Source: Ligaoa zhengdingensis (GTDB taxonomy: Bacteria > Bacillota > Clostridia > Oscillospirales > Ruminococcaceae). From it: a DNA stretch of 64,000 nucleotides. Below, piece by piece: positions 41,603 through 49,511 of this stretch. Position 1 is the stretch's first letter, and every line of letters begins with the position of its first letter. Location of the stretch: assembly GCF_014384885.1 (NCBI RefSeq), contig NZ_JACRST010000005.1, forward strand, positions 62,001 to 126,000, in the 5' to 3' direction. Made by a program: the position numbers and the translations under genes. The notes beneath the pieces are model-generated. The model was not told the DNA's origin. It saw only the letters and a list, made by a program, of their open reading frames with translations, and did not search any database.

Positions 41603-42826
41603 TTACAGTGTTGATATCGGGGTGTTTTCGTCTCCTCCGACAAGAAGATATTGATAGCTCAAATCTATCCCCAATGCACCGACCGGGGCCGTAATCAAAA
41701 TCGCCAAAACAGCTATGGATAAGACAATCTTACCGCACGATAACCCCATTGCAAGGGGAACAGAACCGATGGCCGCTTGAACAGTCGCTTTTGGCAAATA
41801 TGCGATGACGCAGAAGAGCCTTTCCTTTTTATTGAGTTGTGTTCCCATCAGGCAGATGACAACGCCAATTGCGCGAAGGACAAGTGCAATCAGGATCATC
41901 ACGACAGCCATAAATCCTGCATCCAATGTGTAGCGGATATCAACTGCCGCACCGACCAGCACAAACAGCATCACTTCTGCGGCAATCCAGAGCTTTCCCA
42001 ACTTTTCAGAAAGCCTTTTCGATACAAAGGCGACGCTCTTGGCTTTCATAACACATGCCATGCTGACGACCGCCAGCAGGCCGGAGATGGATATGATGCT
42101 TTTCAGCCATGTTTCAATCGCCGTAAGCAGGAATGAAACGCCAAGGACAACAATGATTTTCATACTGTTTCTGATACCATGCTTGTGTGCATATGCTGTT
42201 TCAAAAAACAAACTGAGGAGATACCCTGTCATTGCCCCTAAGAGAATGCCAAGGACTATCGAGATTGGGATGTTGACAAAATCTATGATGCGCGCCCTTC
42301 CGCCCTGTGCCATATTGGTAAAGGTTGAAAACAGTACAATGACAAAAATATCGTCGCAGGAAGCCCCCGCCATAATCAGTTGCGGAATACTCTTGTTGGT
42401 TCCATATTTTAGTTCCATCAGCTGGACCATTCGCGGTACAACCACCGCGGGGGAAACCGCACCGAGTACGGCTCCCATAACGGCAGCCTCCATTCGTGTG
42501 ATACCAAGAAGAGAAGGGGCGAACAGAAAGAAGCCCAATATCTCGCAGCTCGCCGGCACACATGACATCATCACAGCGGGACGTCCAATCTTTTTCAGGT
42601 CGGCAAGGTCGAGGGATAGGCCCGCTTTCAGCAAGATGATAATTAAAGCCATCTGCCGCAAATCAGCCGAGATGGATAAGATGGACGGATCAAGCAGATC
42701 GAGAGCATATGGGCCCAAAAGAATGCCGGTTATCAGCATACCGATCATTCGCGGCAGTTTTAACCGCTGACAGATCGCCGCGAAAATTAACCCCACGAGA
42801 AAGATAAGCGCAAATGAAGTCAACAC
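41603..42826 (-). CDS. Cation/proton antiporter of the CPA family
   Basis: A 407-residue membrane protein with about 12 hydrophobic segments (IGMLITGILLGPYALDLL, VMGAVLGAVSPAVVVPRMVQ, AGASCDDIFVIVLFST). The SPAVVVP and CDD segments match the ion-binding helices of CPA1/CPA2 Na+/H+ or K+/H+ antiporters. The GTG at 42826 is chosen because GGGAGG lies eight bases before it; a longer frame would include the riboswitch terminator. The fluoride riboswitch upstream suggests a role in surviving fluoride or the acid load that comes with it. Confidence 0.85.
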   Translation of the reverse strand: MLTSFALIFLVGLIFAAICQRLKLPRMIGMLITGILLGPYALDLLDPSILSISADLRQMALIIILLKAGLSLDLADLKKIGRPAVMMSCVPASCEILGFFLFAPSLLGITRMEAAVMGAVLGAVSPAVVVPRMVQLMELKYGTNKSIPQLIMAGASCDDIFVIVLFSTFTNMAQGGRARIIDFVNIPISIVLGILLGAMTGYLLSLFFETAYAHKHGIRNSMKIIVVLGVSFLLTAIETWLKSIISISGLLAVVSMACVMKAKSVAFVSKRLSEKLGKLWIAAEVMLFVLVGAAVDIRYTLDAGFMAVVMILIALVLRAIGVVICLMGTQLNKKERLFCVIAYLPKATVQAAIGSVPLAMGLSCGKIVLSIAVLAILITAPVGALGIDLSYQYLLVGGDENTPISTL

Positions 42827-42848
42827 AAGAATTTCCTCCCTTGAACGC

Positions 42849-42940
42849 AAAAAAGCTGATGCCCTCTGCGACAATAAAATCACAGAAGTCATCAGCTTAG
42901 TAAGCGGTTTAGGTTTCCCAAGGGAGAACTTCATTCCCAC
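42849..42940 (-). promoter_or_regulatory. Fluoride riboswitch (crcB motif)
   Basis: On the minus strand GGGAATGAAGTTCTCCC (42938-42922), AAACCGC (42910-42904) and GCTGATGACTTCTG (42896-42883) follow in the order and spacing of the crcB fluoride aptamer. The last segment also pairs with the terminator arm CATCAGCT ending in TTTTTT (42861-42849). Ligand binding would prevent this terminator and switch the antiporter gene on. Confidence 0.85.
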
Positions 42941-42946
42941 GTTATT

Positions 42947-42975
42947 TTAATACTACTTCTTATTCGTTTTGTCAA
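42947..42975 (-). promoter_or_regulatory. Promoter of the fluoride-controlled antiporter
   Basis: On the minus strand a perfect TTGACA (42975-42970) and TATTAA (42952-42947) are 17 bases apart, directly before the riboswitch. Confidence 0.75.
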
Positions 42976-43100
42976 TAGCCTTCGTCAGATTTTTTCGTGC
43001 GGAAGGCGGAGCCTTGCGCAAAAGCGCGCCCCGTTTCGACCCTTTCGGTGTTACCCGGCCAATGAACGGGGTTACACAATTTCGCCCCAGCAAATGATAA

Positions 43101-43136
43101 ATCCGGCCCCTTTTCCAATTGGAAAAGGGGCCGGAT
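43101..43136 (-). terminator. Terminator after tRNA-Ala
   Basis: A perfect 36-base palindrome (ATCCGGCCCCTTTTCCAA and its complement) follows the tRNA 3' end; on the minus strand TTTATCATTT comes after it. Confidence 0.75.
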
Positions 43137-43141
43137 CATCT

Positions 43142-43217
43142 TGGTGGAGACGAAGAGGATCGAACTCTCGACCTTACGGATGCGAACCGTACGCTCTCCC
43201 AGCTGAGCTACGCCCCC
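43142..43217 (-). tRNA. tRNA-Ala(CGC)
   Basis: The minus strand folds into a cloverleaf: acceptor GGGGGCG/CGTCTCC with the alanine identity pair G3-U70, D-arm AGCTCAGCTGGGAGAGC, anticodon stem TACGG/CCGTA around TTCGCAT (anticodon CGC), and an encoded CCA. Confidence 0.93.
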
Positions 43218-43468
43218 AAATATATCTCATTTCGACTTAGCTATTATAGCACACCCATTTTAAAATTGCAAGGGTCTTGGTTCAAAAAATTTGAGCGAAA
43301 ATGGGCGCTGCCGCCGGAAAATATCCCGCTCTCCTTGACGATAATTGACGATCCCGGTAAAATAATATAAGATAAGTAGAATCAGGCGGTGTCCGGCGAA
43401 AGCCCGGGCAGCGCTGCGCGGGGACGTCCGCATGCAAAGCGGCGCCCGCTACCCAAGGAGTACCCATT

Positions 43469-44662
43469 GTGATGAAACGATTTTTTGCAGTCCTATGCGT
43501 CGCCCTGCTGATGGTTCTGTATCGGGGCGGCGCGGAACTCCCAGCCGGGCCGCCGCAGCCCTCCGAACCCAACGGGGAGCAGCCGGCGCCGGAACCCGAG
43601 ATTGCCCCCGCGCCGCTCACCGCCACCCTGGCGGCCGTGGGGGACGACCTGATCCACGACGTGATCTACCAGCAGGCCGCGGCGCGCGCGCCGGATGGCG
43701 GCTACGATTTTTTGCCCGCCTATCAGCGGGTACAGAATGAGATCGCGTCGGCCGACCTCGCGGTCATCAACCAGGAAACCCCTCTCGCGGGCAGCCTGCC
43801 ACCCTCGAGCTACCCGCAGTTCAATACGCCCCCCGCGCTGGCGCAGACCCTGTGCGAACTGGGCTTTGACGTGGCGAACCTCGCCAACAACCACATCCTC
43901 GACCAGGGGAAGGATGGGCTGGTCCAAACGGTCGAGCTGCTGCGCGGCGTCGACGGCATCACCCCCGCGGGGGTTTACCTAGACGATTGGGAGTACAGCC
44001 ACCCGCCGGTGGTGGAGCGGGGCGGCATCCGTTTTGCCTTTTTGGGCTTCACCCAGCACACCAATGCGCCCCGCCTGACCGGCGCGGACGCGGGGACGAT
44101 CGTCTATACCGACGAGGCCGACGCCATCCGGCGGCAGATCGCCACAGCGCACCGCCTGGCGGACGTGGTGGTGGTGTCGGTGCACTGGGGGGAGGAAAAC
44201 TCCTCCGACCCCACACCCTATCAGCGGAGCATTGCGCAGATGCTGGCCGAGGCGGGCGCGGACCTGGTGTTCGGCTCCCATCCGCACCGGCTTCAGCCGG
44301 TCGAGTGGCTGAGCGGCCGGGAGGGGCGGCGCACGCTGGTGTTTTATTCCCTGGGCAACTTCATCTCCGCCCAGCTCGAGCCCGCCAACCTGGTGGGCGG
44401 CGTGGCGCATGTCACGGTGACCAAGGACCCTCAAACCGGCGAGGTCGCCCTGACCGACCCCTATATGACCTTTGTGGTAACCCATTACGGGGCGGGCTTC
44501 CGGCAGCTGGAGCTCTACCCGCTGGAGGAATATACCGACGAACTGGCGGCGCGGCACGGGGTGCCGCTTTCGCCGGGGGAGCGCTTTGACCGGGCGTGGA
44601 TCGAGCGGCTGATCGCCGTTTCGATCGACAGCCGTTTTACTGGGATTTCAACTGACAGATAA
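43469..44662 (+). CDS. CapA-like metallophosphatase
   Basis: A 397-residue exported protein with an N-terminal hydrophobic signal (RFFAVLCVALLMVLYRGG). The PGA_cap/CapA fold is shown by LAAVGDDLIHD (residues ~52), INQETPL (~97), NLANNHILDQG (~137), VVVSVHWGEE (~233), VFGSHPHRLQ (~264) and FYSLGNFIS (~290). CapA proteins act in export of poly-gamma-glutamate or other surface polymers. The GTG at 43469 has AAGGAG eight bases before it; the ATG at 43472 is also possible. It opens a cluster of surface-polymer genes. Confidence 0.87.
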   Translation: MMKRFFAVLCVALLMVLYRGGAELPAGPPQPSEPNGEQPAPEPEIAPAPLTATLAAVGDDLIHDVIYQQAAARAPDGGYDFLPAYQRVQNEIASADLAVINQETPLAGSLPPSSYPQFNTPPALAQTLCELGFDVANLANNHILDQGKDGLVQTVELLRGVDGITPAGVYLDDWEYSHPPVVERGGIRFAFLGFTQHTNAPRLTGADAGTIVYTDEADAIRRQIATAHRLADVVVVSVHWGEENSSDPTPYQRSIAQMLAEAGADLVFGSHPHRLQPVEWLSGREGRRTLVFYSLGNFISAQLEPANLVGGVAHVTVTKDPQTGEVALTDPYMTFVVTHYGAGFRQLELYPLEEYTDELAARHGVPLSPGERFDRAWIERLIAVSIDSRFTGISTDR

Positions 44663-44675
44663 GGGTGACGCATGA

Positions 44676-46076
44676 TTGAAACGAATTCCCACTTTATGGA
44701 TGGCCCTGCCGCTGCTGATCGTTTTGATGGGCGCGGTATGGGCCCGGGCGGAACAGCCCGCCGCCGATGTGACGGCCGGGTGCTCTGTGACCGCTTCGCA
44801 AAACCAGGCGAGCGTCTCGCTGCTGCTGGACGCCGACCGATCCACCCGCTACCGCGCCTCGGGGGCGGCTGAGCTCACCATCACCGCCCAGGGAACCGCG
44901 TTTCGGCGGGTTTACCTGATCTGGGACACCCCGCCGGGGGCCTACACGCTGGCCACAGGGGATGGGCAGACGGTGGACTGCGGCGCCGACGGCTTTTTGC
45001 ATGAGCTGGTCGAGCTGCCCGAGGAGCAGCGGGAGATCACCCTGCACCTTTCGGAGGATGCGCTGGCGCTGTGCGACGTCTATCTGTTCACCGGCGGCGA
45101 GCTGCCCGGCTGGGTGCAGCGCTGGACGCCGCCCTACGATGAAGCGGATATGCTGGTGCTGCCCACCCACGCGGACGACGAGCACCTCTGGTTCGGCGGC
45201 ACGCTGCCGCTCTATGCGGGGGAGCTCGGGCGGAAGGTGCAGGTGGCTTACCTCACCAACCATTGGGCCGAGCCCTACCGGCCGCACGAGCTGCTCGACG
45301 GCCTGTGGACGGTGGGGGTCACCGCCTACCCGGTGATCGGCGAATTCGACGATCACTACGCGGGCAGCCTCGAACAGGCCCAGCAGCTCTACCCCGAGGA
45401 GGATGTGGTCGCCTGGCAGGTGCGCCAGCTGCGCCGGTTCCGGCCGGGGGTGGTGATCGGTCACGATGTGGACGGGGAATACGGCCACGGCGTACATATT
45501 TACAATACCGATACCCTGCGGCAGGCGCTCGAGCTCTCGGCCGACCCGGAGTACGACCCGGAGAGCGCCGGGCGCTACGGCCTGTGGGATGTCCCCAAGA
45601 CCTACCTGCACCTGTGGCCGGAGAACCCGGTGGTGATGGATTGGAGCCAGCCGCTGGAGCGGTTTGGGGGGCGCACGGCCCTGGAGATGGCCGAGGAGGG
45701 CTTCGCCTGCCACCAGTCCCAGGTGGATTACTTTGCGGTGGAGGACAGCGGCCCCTACGACTGCCGCAAGTTTGGCCTTTACCGCACCACGGTGGGGCTG
45801 GATGAGGAGGGTGGGGACTTCTTTGAGAACCTGCTTGCGGAGGAAATGTGGGGGGATCAGCCCGACCTCGAGGCGGAATCGGGCGTGGTCGCCGTGACCT
45901 CGCAGCCCGAGGCGGCCGCGCCGTCCGAGCATGACCCGGCGCAGACAAAGGGAGAGCCGCTGAGCGATTCCCTGCGCGAACGCGGCTTCCACGTGTGGGC
46001 GCTGATGATCCTGCTGGTGGCGGTTTTGGCGGCCCTGTTTGTGGGCGCCTACCGCTTTGGGCGTGGGCGCGACTGA
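44676..46076 (+). CDS. PIG-L-family deacetylase with membrane anchor
   Basis: A 466-residue protein. A signal-like segment (residues ~8-24) is followed by a beta-domain (~30-150), a PIG-L/LmbE domain with the metal motif PTHADDE (~163-169) and GHDVDGEYGHGVH (~265-277), and a C-terminal membrane helix (ALMILLVAVLAALFVGAYRF). PIG-L enzymes remove acetyl groups from N-acetylglucosamine-type sugars. The TTG at 44676 is chosen because the frame begins with a typical signal peptide; the start is the least sure point. It acts on the outer face of the membrane. Confidence 0.85.
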   Translation: MKRIPTLWMALPLLIVLMGAVWARAEQPAADVTAGCSVTASQNQASVSLLLDADRSTRYRASGAAELTITAQGTAFRRVYLIWDTPPGAYTLATGDGQTVDCGADGFLHELVELPEEQREITLHLSEDALALCDVYLFTGGELPGWVQRWTPPYDEADMLVLPTHADDEHLWFGGTLPLYAGELGRKVQVAYLTNHWAEPYRPHELLDGLWTVGVTAYPVIGEFDDHYAGSLEQAQQLYPEEDVVAWQVRQLRRFRPGVVIGHDVDGEYGHGVHIYNTDTLRQALELSADPEYDPESAGRYGLWDVPKTYLHLWPENPVVMDWSQPLERFGGRTALEMAEEGFACHQSQVDYFAVEDSGPYDCRKFGLYRTTVGLDEEGGDFFENLLAEEMWGDQPDLEAESGVVAVTSQPEAAAPSEHDPAQTKGEPLSDSLRERGFHVWALMILLVAVLAALFVGAYRFGRGRD

Positions 46077-46202
46077 TGAAAAACAGGCGATGGAATAGGG
46101 CGCGCTCTATCGGGCTGCGCAGGCATAAGGCTGCGGGCCGCATCATTATCATGTAAGGCGCGCACCGACGGTTGCAGGCGGTGCGCGGGAAAGGAGCCGG
46201 CT

Positions 46203-47288
46203 TTGAAGGTAACTGCGATTGTGCCGTCGCTCAATCCGGATGAAAAGCTCTTGCAGGTTGTGGACGGGCTGGCCGGCGCCGGCTTTGAGCGGATCATCCT
46301 GGTGGACGACGGGAGCCGGGAGGAGACCCGGGGCTATTTTGAACGCGCGGCGGCCGCGCACCCGGGCTGCGTGGTGCTGCGCCACAACAAAAACCTGGGC
46401 AAGGGGCGCGCGCTCAAGACCGCGTTCAACTATTTTCTCAACCACCGCGGGGACGACCTGGGGGTGGTCACGGTGGACGGCGATAACCAACACTGCGCTG
46501 AAGATGTGGCGGCCTGCGCCGCCCTGCTGGAGCAGCGGCCGGACAGCCTGATTTTGGGCTGCCGTTCGTTTTCCGGGCCGGATGTGCCGGCGCGCAGCGC
46601 ATGGGGCAACCGCATCTCGGTGTGGAGCTTCCGGCTGTTGTGCGGGGTGAAGGTGTCCGACACCCAAACCGGCCTGCGGGCGATTCCCTGGCGCTTTGCG
46701 CGCGACTTGCTCGACCTGCCCGGCGAGCGCTTCGAGTTTGAGACCAATATGCTGCTGGAGACCCGGCGGAGGGAAATCCCCATCGCCGAGGCGCCCATCC
46801 GGACCATCTACATCGAGCACAACGCCACCTCGCATTTCCACCCGCTGCGCGATTCGTTGAGCATCTACCGGCTGCTGTTGCGCTTCGCCTGGTCGGGAAT
46901 CGCCAGCGCGGTGTGTGATTTTCTGCTGTTCCTGCTGCTTAACCGGCTGCTCTCCTCCCAGGGGGCGGCGGTGCGGCTGCTCGCGGCCACACTGGGCGCG
47001 CGTCTGGTCTCTTCGGCCGTCAACTTCCTGCTCAACCGGGCCTGCGTGTTCGGCCGCAGGGCGCCGGTGGGGCAAAGCCTGGTGCGGTATTATCTGCTGT
47101 GCGCGGTCCAGGCTGCCGCCAGCTACGGCGGCGTGCTGCTGGTCACGGCCATTCCGGGGTTTCCTACGGCGCTGGCCAAGCTGCTGGTGGACGGCGTGCT
47201 GTTTCTCATCAGCTTTCATATCCAGCGGGAATATGTCTTTGAACGGCGCGGGGAGAAAGCCCGCGACAGAAGGGGTGCCGAGGTTTGA
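46203..47288 (+). CDS. GT2 glycosyltransferase fused to GtrA-like domain
   Basis: A 361-residue protein. Residues ~1-220 form a family 2 glycosyltransferase (AIVPSLNPDEKL, IILVDDGS, TVDGDNQH, DTQTGLRAIP) of the dolichyl-phosphate mannose synthase-like group. Residues ~235-350 are a GtrA-like four-helix membrane domain. Such fusions make and flip lipid-linked sugars for surface polymers. It starts at a TTG with AAAGGAG upstream. The stop overlaps the next start by four bases. Confidence 0.9.
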   Translation: MKVTAIVPSLNPDEKLLQVVDGLAGAGFERIILVDDGSREETRGYFERAAAAHPGCVVLRHNKNLGKGRALKTAFNYFLNHRGDDLGVVTVDGDNQHCAEDVAACAALLEQRPDSLILGCRSFSGPDVPARSAWGNRISVWSFRLLCGVKVSDTQTGLRAIPWRFARDLLDLPGERFEFETNMLLETRRREIPIAEAPIRTIYIEHNATSHFHPLRDSLSIYRLLLRFAWSGIASAVCDFLLFLLLNRLLSSQGAAVRLLAATLGARLVSSAVNFLLNRACVFGRRAPVGQSLVRYYLLCAVQAAASYGGVLLVTAIPGFPTALAKLLVDGVLFLISFHIQREYVFERRGEKARDRRGAEV

Positions 47289-48340
47289 GTGTCAGAAAGA
47301 TCAGAGCCAAGTGGAAAAACCACAGATTTGTCCGCGCGCGCGACAAGCGGCAGGGGATCGAGCCGTATTCCTCCTGCCTGGTCCGGCGCGGCTTTGCGGT
47401 GCTGGGCATGGTCCTGGTCGCGCTGCTGCTCCTGTTGTTCGGCACGGTCACGGTGATCTGCACCGGGCCGTCCCCGACCGCGCGGGATGTGTTTGTCACC
47501 ACCGTGATGGAGACGAGCGCGGCCAAGTTCCTCGCGCGGATGTATTACTCCGAGGAGGAGATCGAATCGATCCAGAAGAAAAACGCGGTGCGCGAAGCCG
47601 GGGAGGTCACCGAGGTGTCCCCCTCCTTCCAGTTTGAACAGGGTTCGGCCGACAAGGACGAGATCGAGTTGGTGGAGGTGTCCGGCGCAACCTTCAAGGG
47701 CCGCATGATGATCGTGCACGATCCGTCGCGGATCAAGGTGGCGGCAGCCCCGTCCTTTGGGCTCGATAAGGAGGGTCTGCGCATCGAGGAATTTGTGGAG
47801 AACACAGGCGCGGTGGCGGGCATCAACGGCGGCGGATTTGTGGATACGGGCGGCATGGGGCGCGGCGGCGAGCCGCTGGGCCTGGTCATCCAGGACTCCA
47901 AGCTGCTGCACGGCGGACTCAACGAGACCAGCACGGTCATCGGCTTCGATCAGGACGACCGCCTGATCGTGGGCAAGCTCACCGGGCAGCAGGCGCTGGA
48001 CATGGGGCTTCGCGACGCGGTGGCGTTCGGGCCGGTGTTTATCGTCAACGGCAAGGCGGCCGAGATATCCGGTTCGGGCGGCGGACTCAACCCGCGCACG
48101 GTGATCGGCCAGCGGGCCGACGGTGCGGTGCTGCTTTTGGTGATCGACGGCAGGCAGCCCAGCAGCCTGGGCGCTTCTTATAAGGACTGCATCGAGGTGA
48201 TGCTGGAGTTCGGCGCGATCAATGCCGGCAACCTGGACGGCGGCTCCTCGAGCATGATGATTTATCAGGGTGAGGTGGTCAATGTGTGCGCATCCCTTTA
48301 CGGCTCGCGCCGGCTGCCCACCGCATTTGTGGTGATGTGA
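47285..48340 (+). CDS. Phosphodiester glycosidase (NAGPA-like)
   Basis: A 351-residue protein with an N-terminal cytoplasmic stretch and one membrane helix (residues ~37-60), then the exported domain. The NAGPA/DUF2233 signature is GINGGGFVDTG (~179-189), AVAFGPVFIVNGK (~240), NPRTVIGQRADG (~265) and NAGNLDGGSSSMM (~317). The family cleaves or remodels sugar-1-phosphate diesters such as those in cell wall polymers. It overlaps the glycosyltransferase gene by four bases, so they are coupled. It starts at a TTG. Confidence 0.88.
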   Translation: MSVRKIRAKWKNHRFVRARDKRQGIEPYSSCLVRRGFAVLGMVLVALLLLLFGTVTVICTGPSPTARDVFVTTVMETSAAKFLARMYYSEEEIESIQKKNAVREAGEVTEVSPSFQFEQGSADKDEIELVEVSGATFKGRMMIVHDPSRIKVAAAPSFGLDKEGLRIEEFVENTGAVAGINGGGFVDTGGMGRGGEPLGLVIQDSKLLHGGLNETSTVIGFDQDDRLIVGKLTGQQALDMGLRDAVAFGPVFIVNGKAAEISGSGGGLNPRTVIGQRADGAVLLLVIDGRQPSSLGASYKDCIEVMLEFGAINAGNLDGGSSSMMIYQGEVVNVCASLYGSRRLPTAFVVM

Positions 48341-48344
48341 AACT

Positions 48345-49424
48345 ATGACGGAACACGCGATAAAGCATAAAAATCAATATGCGTTCCTGTTCATCCTGGG
48401 CGGATGCTTTCTTGCGCTGCTCTGCGGGGTCACGGGCTTTCTGGTGTGGCTTTGGGGCAGCCTGGAGGATTACGAGCTGACCACCCCGCAGGCCGCCCTG
48501 CGCCGCTATGCCGCGTGCATGGCGGCGGGGGATGAGGACGCGATCTATGAAATGTCCGGCTTTGTCCCCGACGCTTTCAACGACAGGGAGGACTATTTCG
48601 CCTATTTAAAAAGCCGCTTCAGCGGCGACTGGTCGTCTGCGACCTTCTCCAAAACAGCCTCGGGCGAGGGGGACATCCCCTGTTACGAAGTCTATTTCGG
48701 CGACTGGTGCGCGGGCGCCCTGGAGCTGTACCCCGCGGCGGAAGGAAGCACACACGGCTACGCGTGGGAGGCGCGCGCGGTGCTTGAGTACAGCGACCCG
48801 TTTGAGATCGAAGCGCCTGCGGGCGCAGTGGTGCTGGTGAACGGCAAAAAGCTGTCCGAAGAGGCGCGCACGCAGGTGTCCATCCCGGTGGCGGCTTACG
48901 AGGGGGTGCAGCCCGAGGAGTTGATCCCGACGGTCACCCAATATCGGGTGGGCGGCCTGCTGCGGGAGGCGCAGATCAGCGCGATTTGGAACGGCGAGTC
49001 CTGCGCCGTGGAAAAGGAAAGCAGCGGGGACGGCGAACGTTACACCGTCCGGAGCTACTGTTCGGGGGAAAAGGAGCAGCAGGCCAGGGAATTGATCAGC
49101 GCGGCCGCGCACGCCTATGCCGCCTACATCACGCAGGACGCAGCCTTCGGCACGCTGCAACAGTATCTGTACACCGACACCGAATTCTACCGCGCGGTGC
49201 GCAACTTTTACAACGGCTACTATAACGCGCACGACTCCTATGAATTCCGCAACGAGCAGATCGGCGAGTTGATGGAATATTCCGAGGACGACTTCACCGG
49301 AACCATCTCGTTCGATTACGTCGTGAAGAGCGGCGCGCGGGTGAACGTCTACCCCTCCAGCTATCAGGTGTCCTTCCTGAAGATCGACGGACAATGGAAG
49401 CTCGTCAACCTGATTACACAATAA
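48345..49424 (+). CDS. Membrane-anchored protein of the glycan cluster
   Basis: A 359-residue protein with an N-terminal membrane helix (FILGGCFLALLCGVTGFLVWL, residues ~16-37) and an outer part. Residues ~42-120 and ~245-355 look like NTF2-like domains (AALRRYAACMAAGDEDAIY; DGQWKLVNLIT at the end). It follows the phosphodiester glycosidase gene by four bases and precedes a strong terminator, so it ends the operon. The exact role is unknown; binding of a polymer or partner enzyme is inferred from context. Confidence 0.78.
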   Translation: MTEHAIKHKNQYAFLFILGGCFLALLCGVTGFLVWLWGSLEDYELTTPQAALRRYAACMAAGDEDAIYEMSGFVPDAFNDREDYFAYLKSRFSGDWSSATFSKTASGEGDIPCYEVYFGDWCAGALELYPAAEGSTHGYAWEARAVLEYSDPFEIEAPAGAVVLVNGKKLSEEARTQVSIPVAAYEGVQPEELIPTVTQYRVGGLLREAQISAIWNGESCAVEKESSGDGERYTVRSYCSGEKEQQARELISAAAHAYAAYITQDAAFGTLQQYLYTDTEFYRAVRNFYNGYYNAHDSYEFRNEQIGELMEYSEDDFTGTISFDYVVKSGARVNVYPSSYQVSFLKIDGQWKLVNLITQ

Positions 49425-49439
49425 AACACAGATGAAATA

Positions 49440-49483
49440 AAAAGGGCCTGGGCTTTGCACAAGATGCAAAACCCAGGCTTTTT
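49440..49483. terminator. Terminator shared by convergent genes
   Basis: A long stem (AAAAAGGGCCTGGG to CCCAGGCTTTTT) with T runs on both strands lies between the glycan operon and the GH127 gene. Confidence 0.8.
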
Positions 49484-49511
49484 ACTTCCCAGCGCAAGGG
49501 AGGATTGGTGA

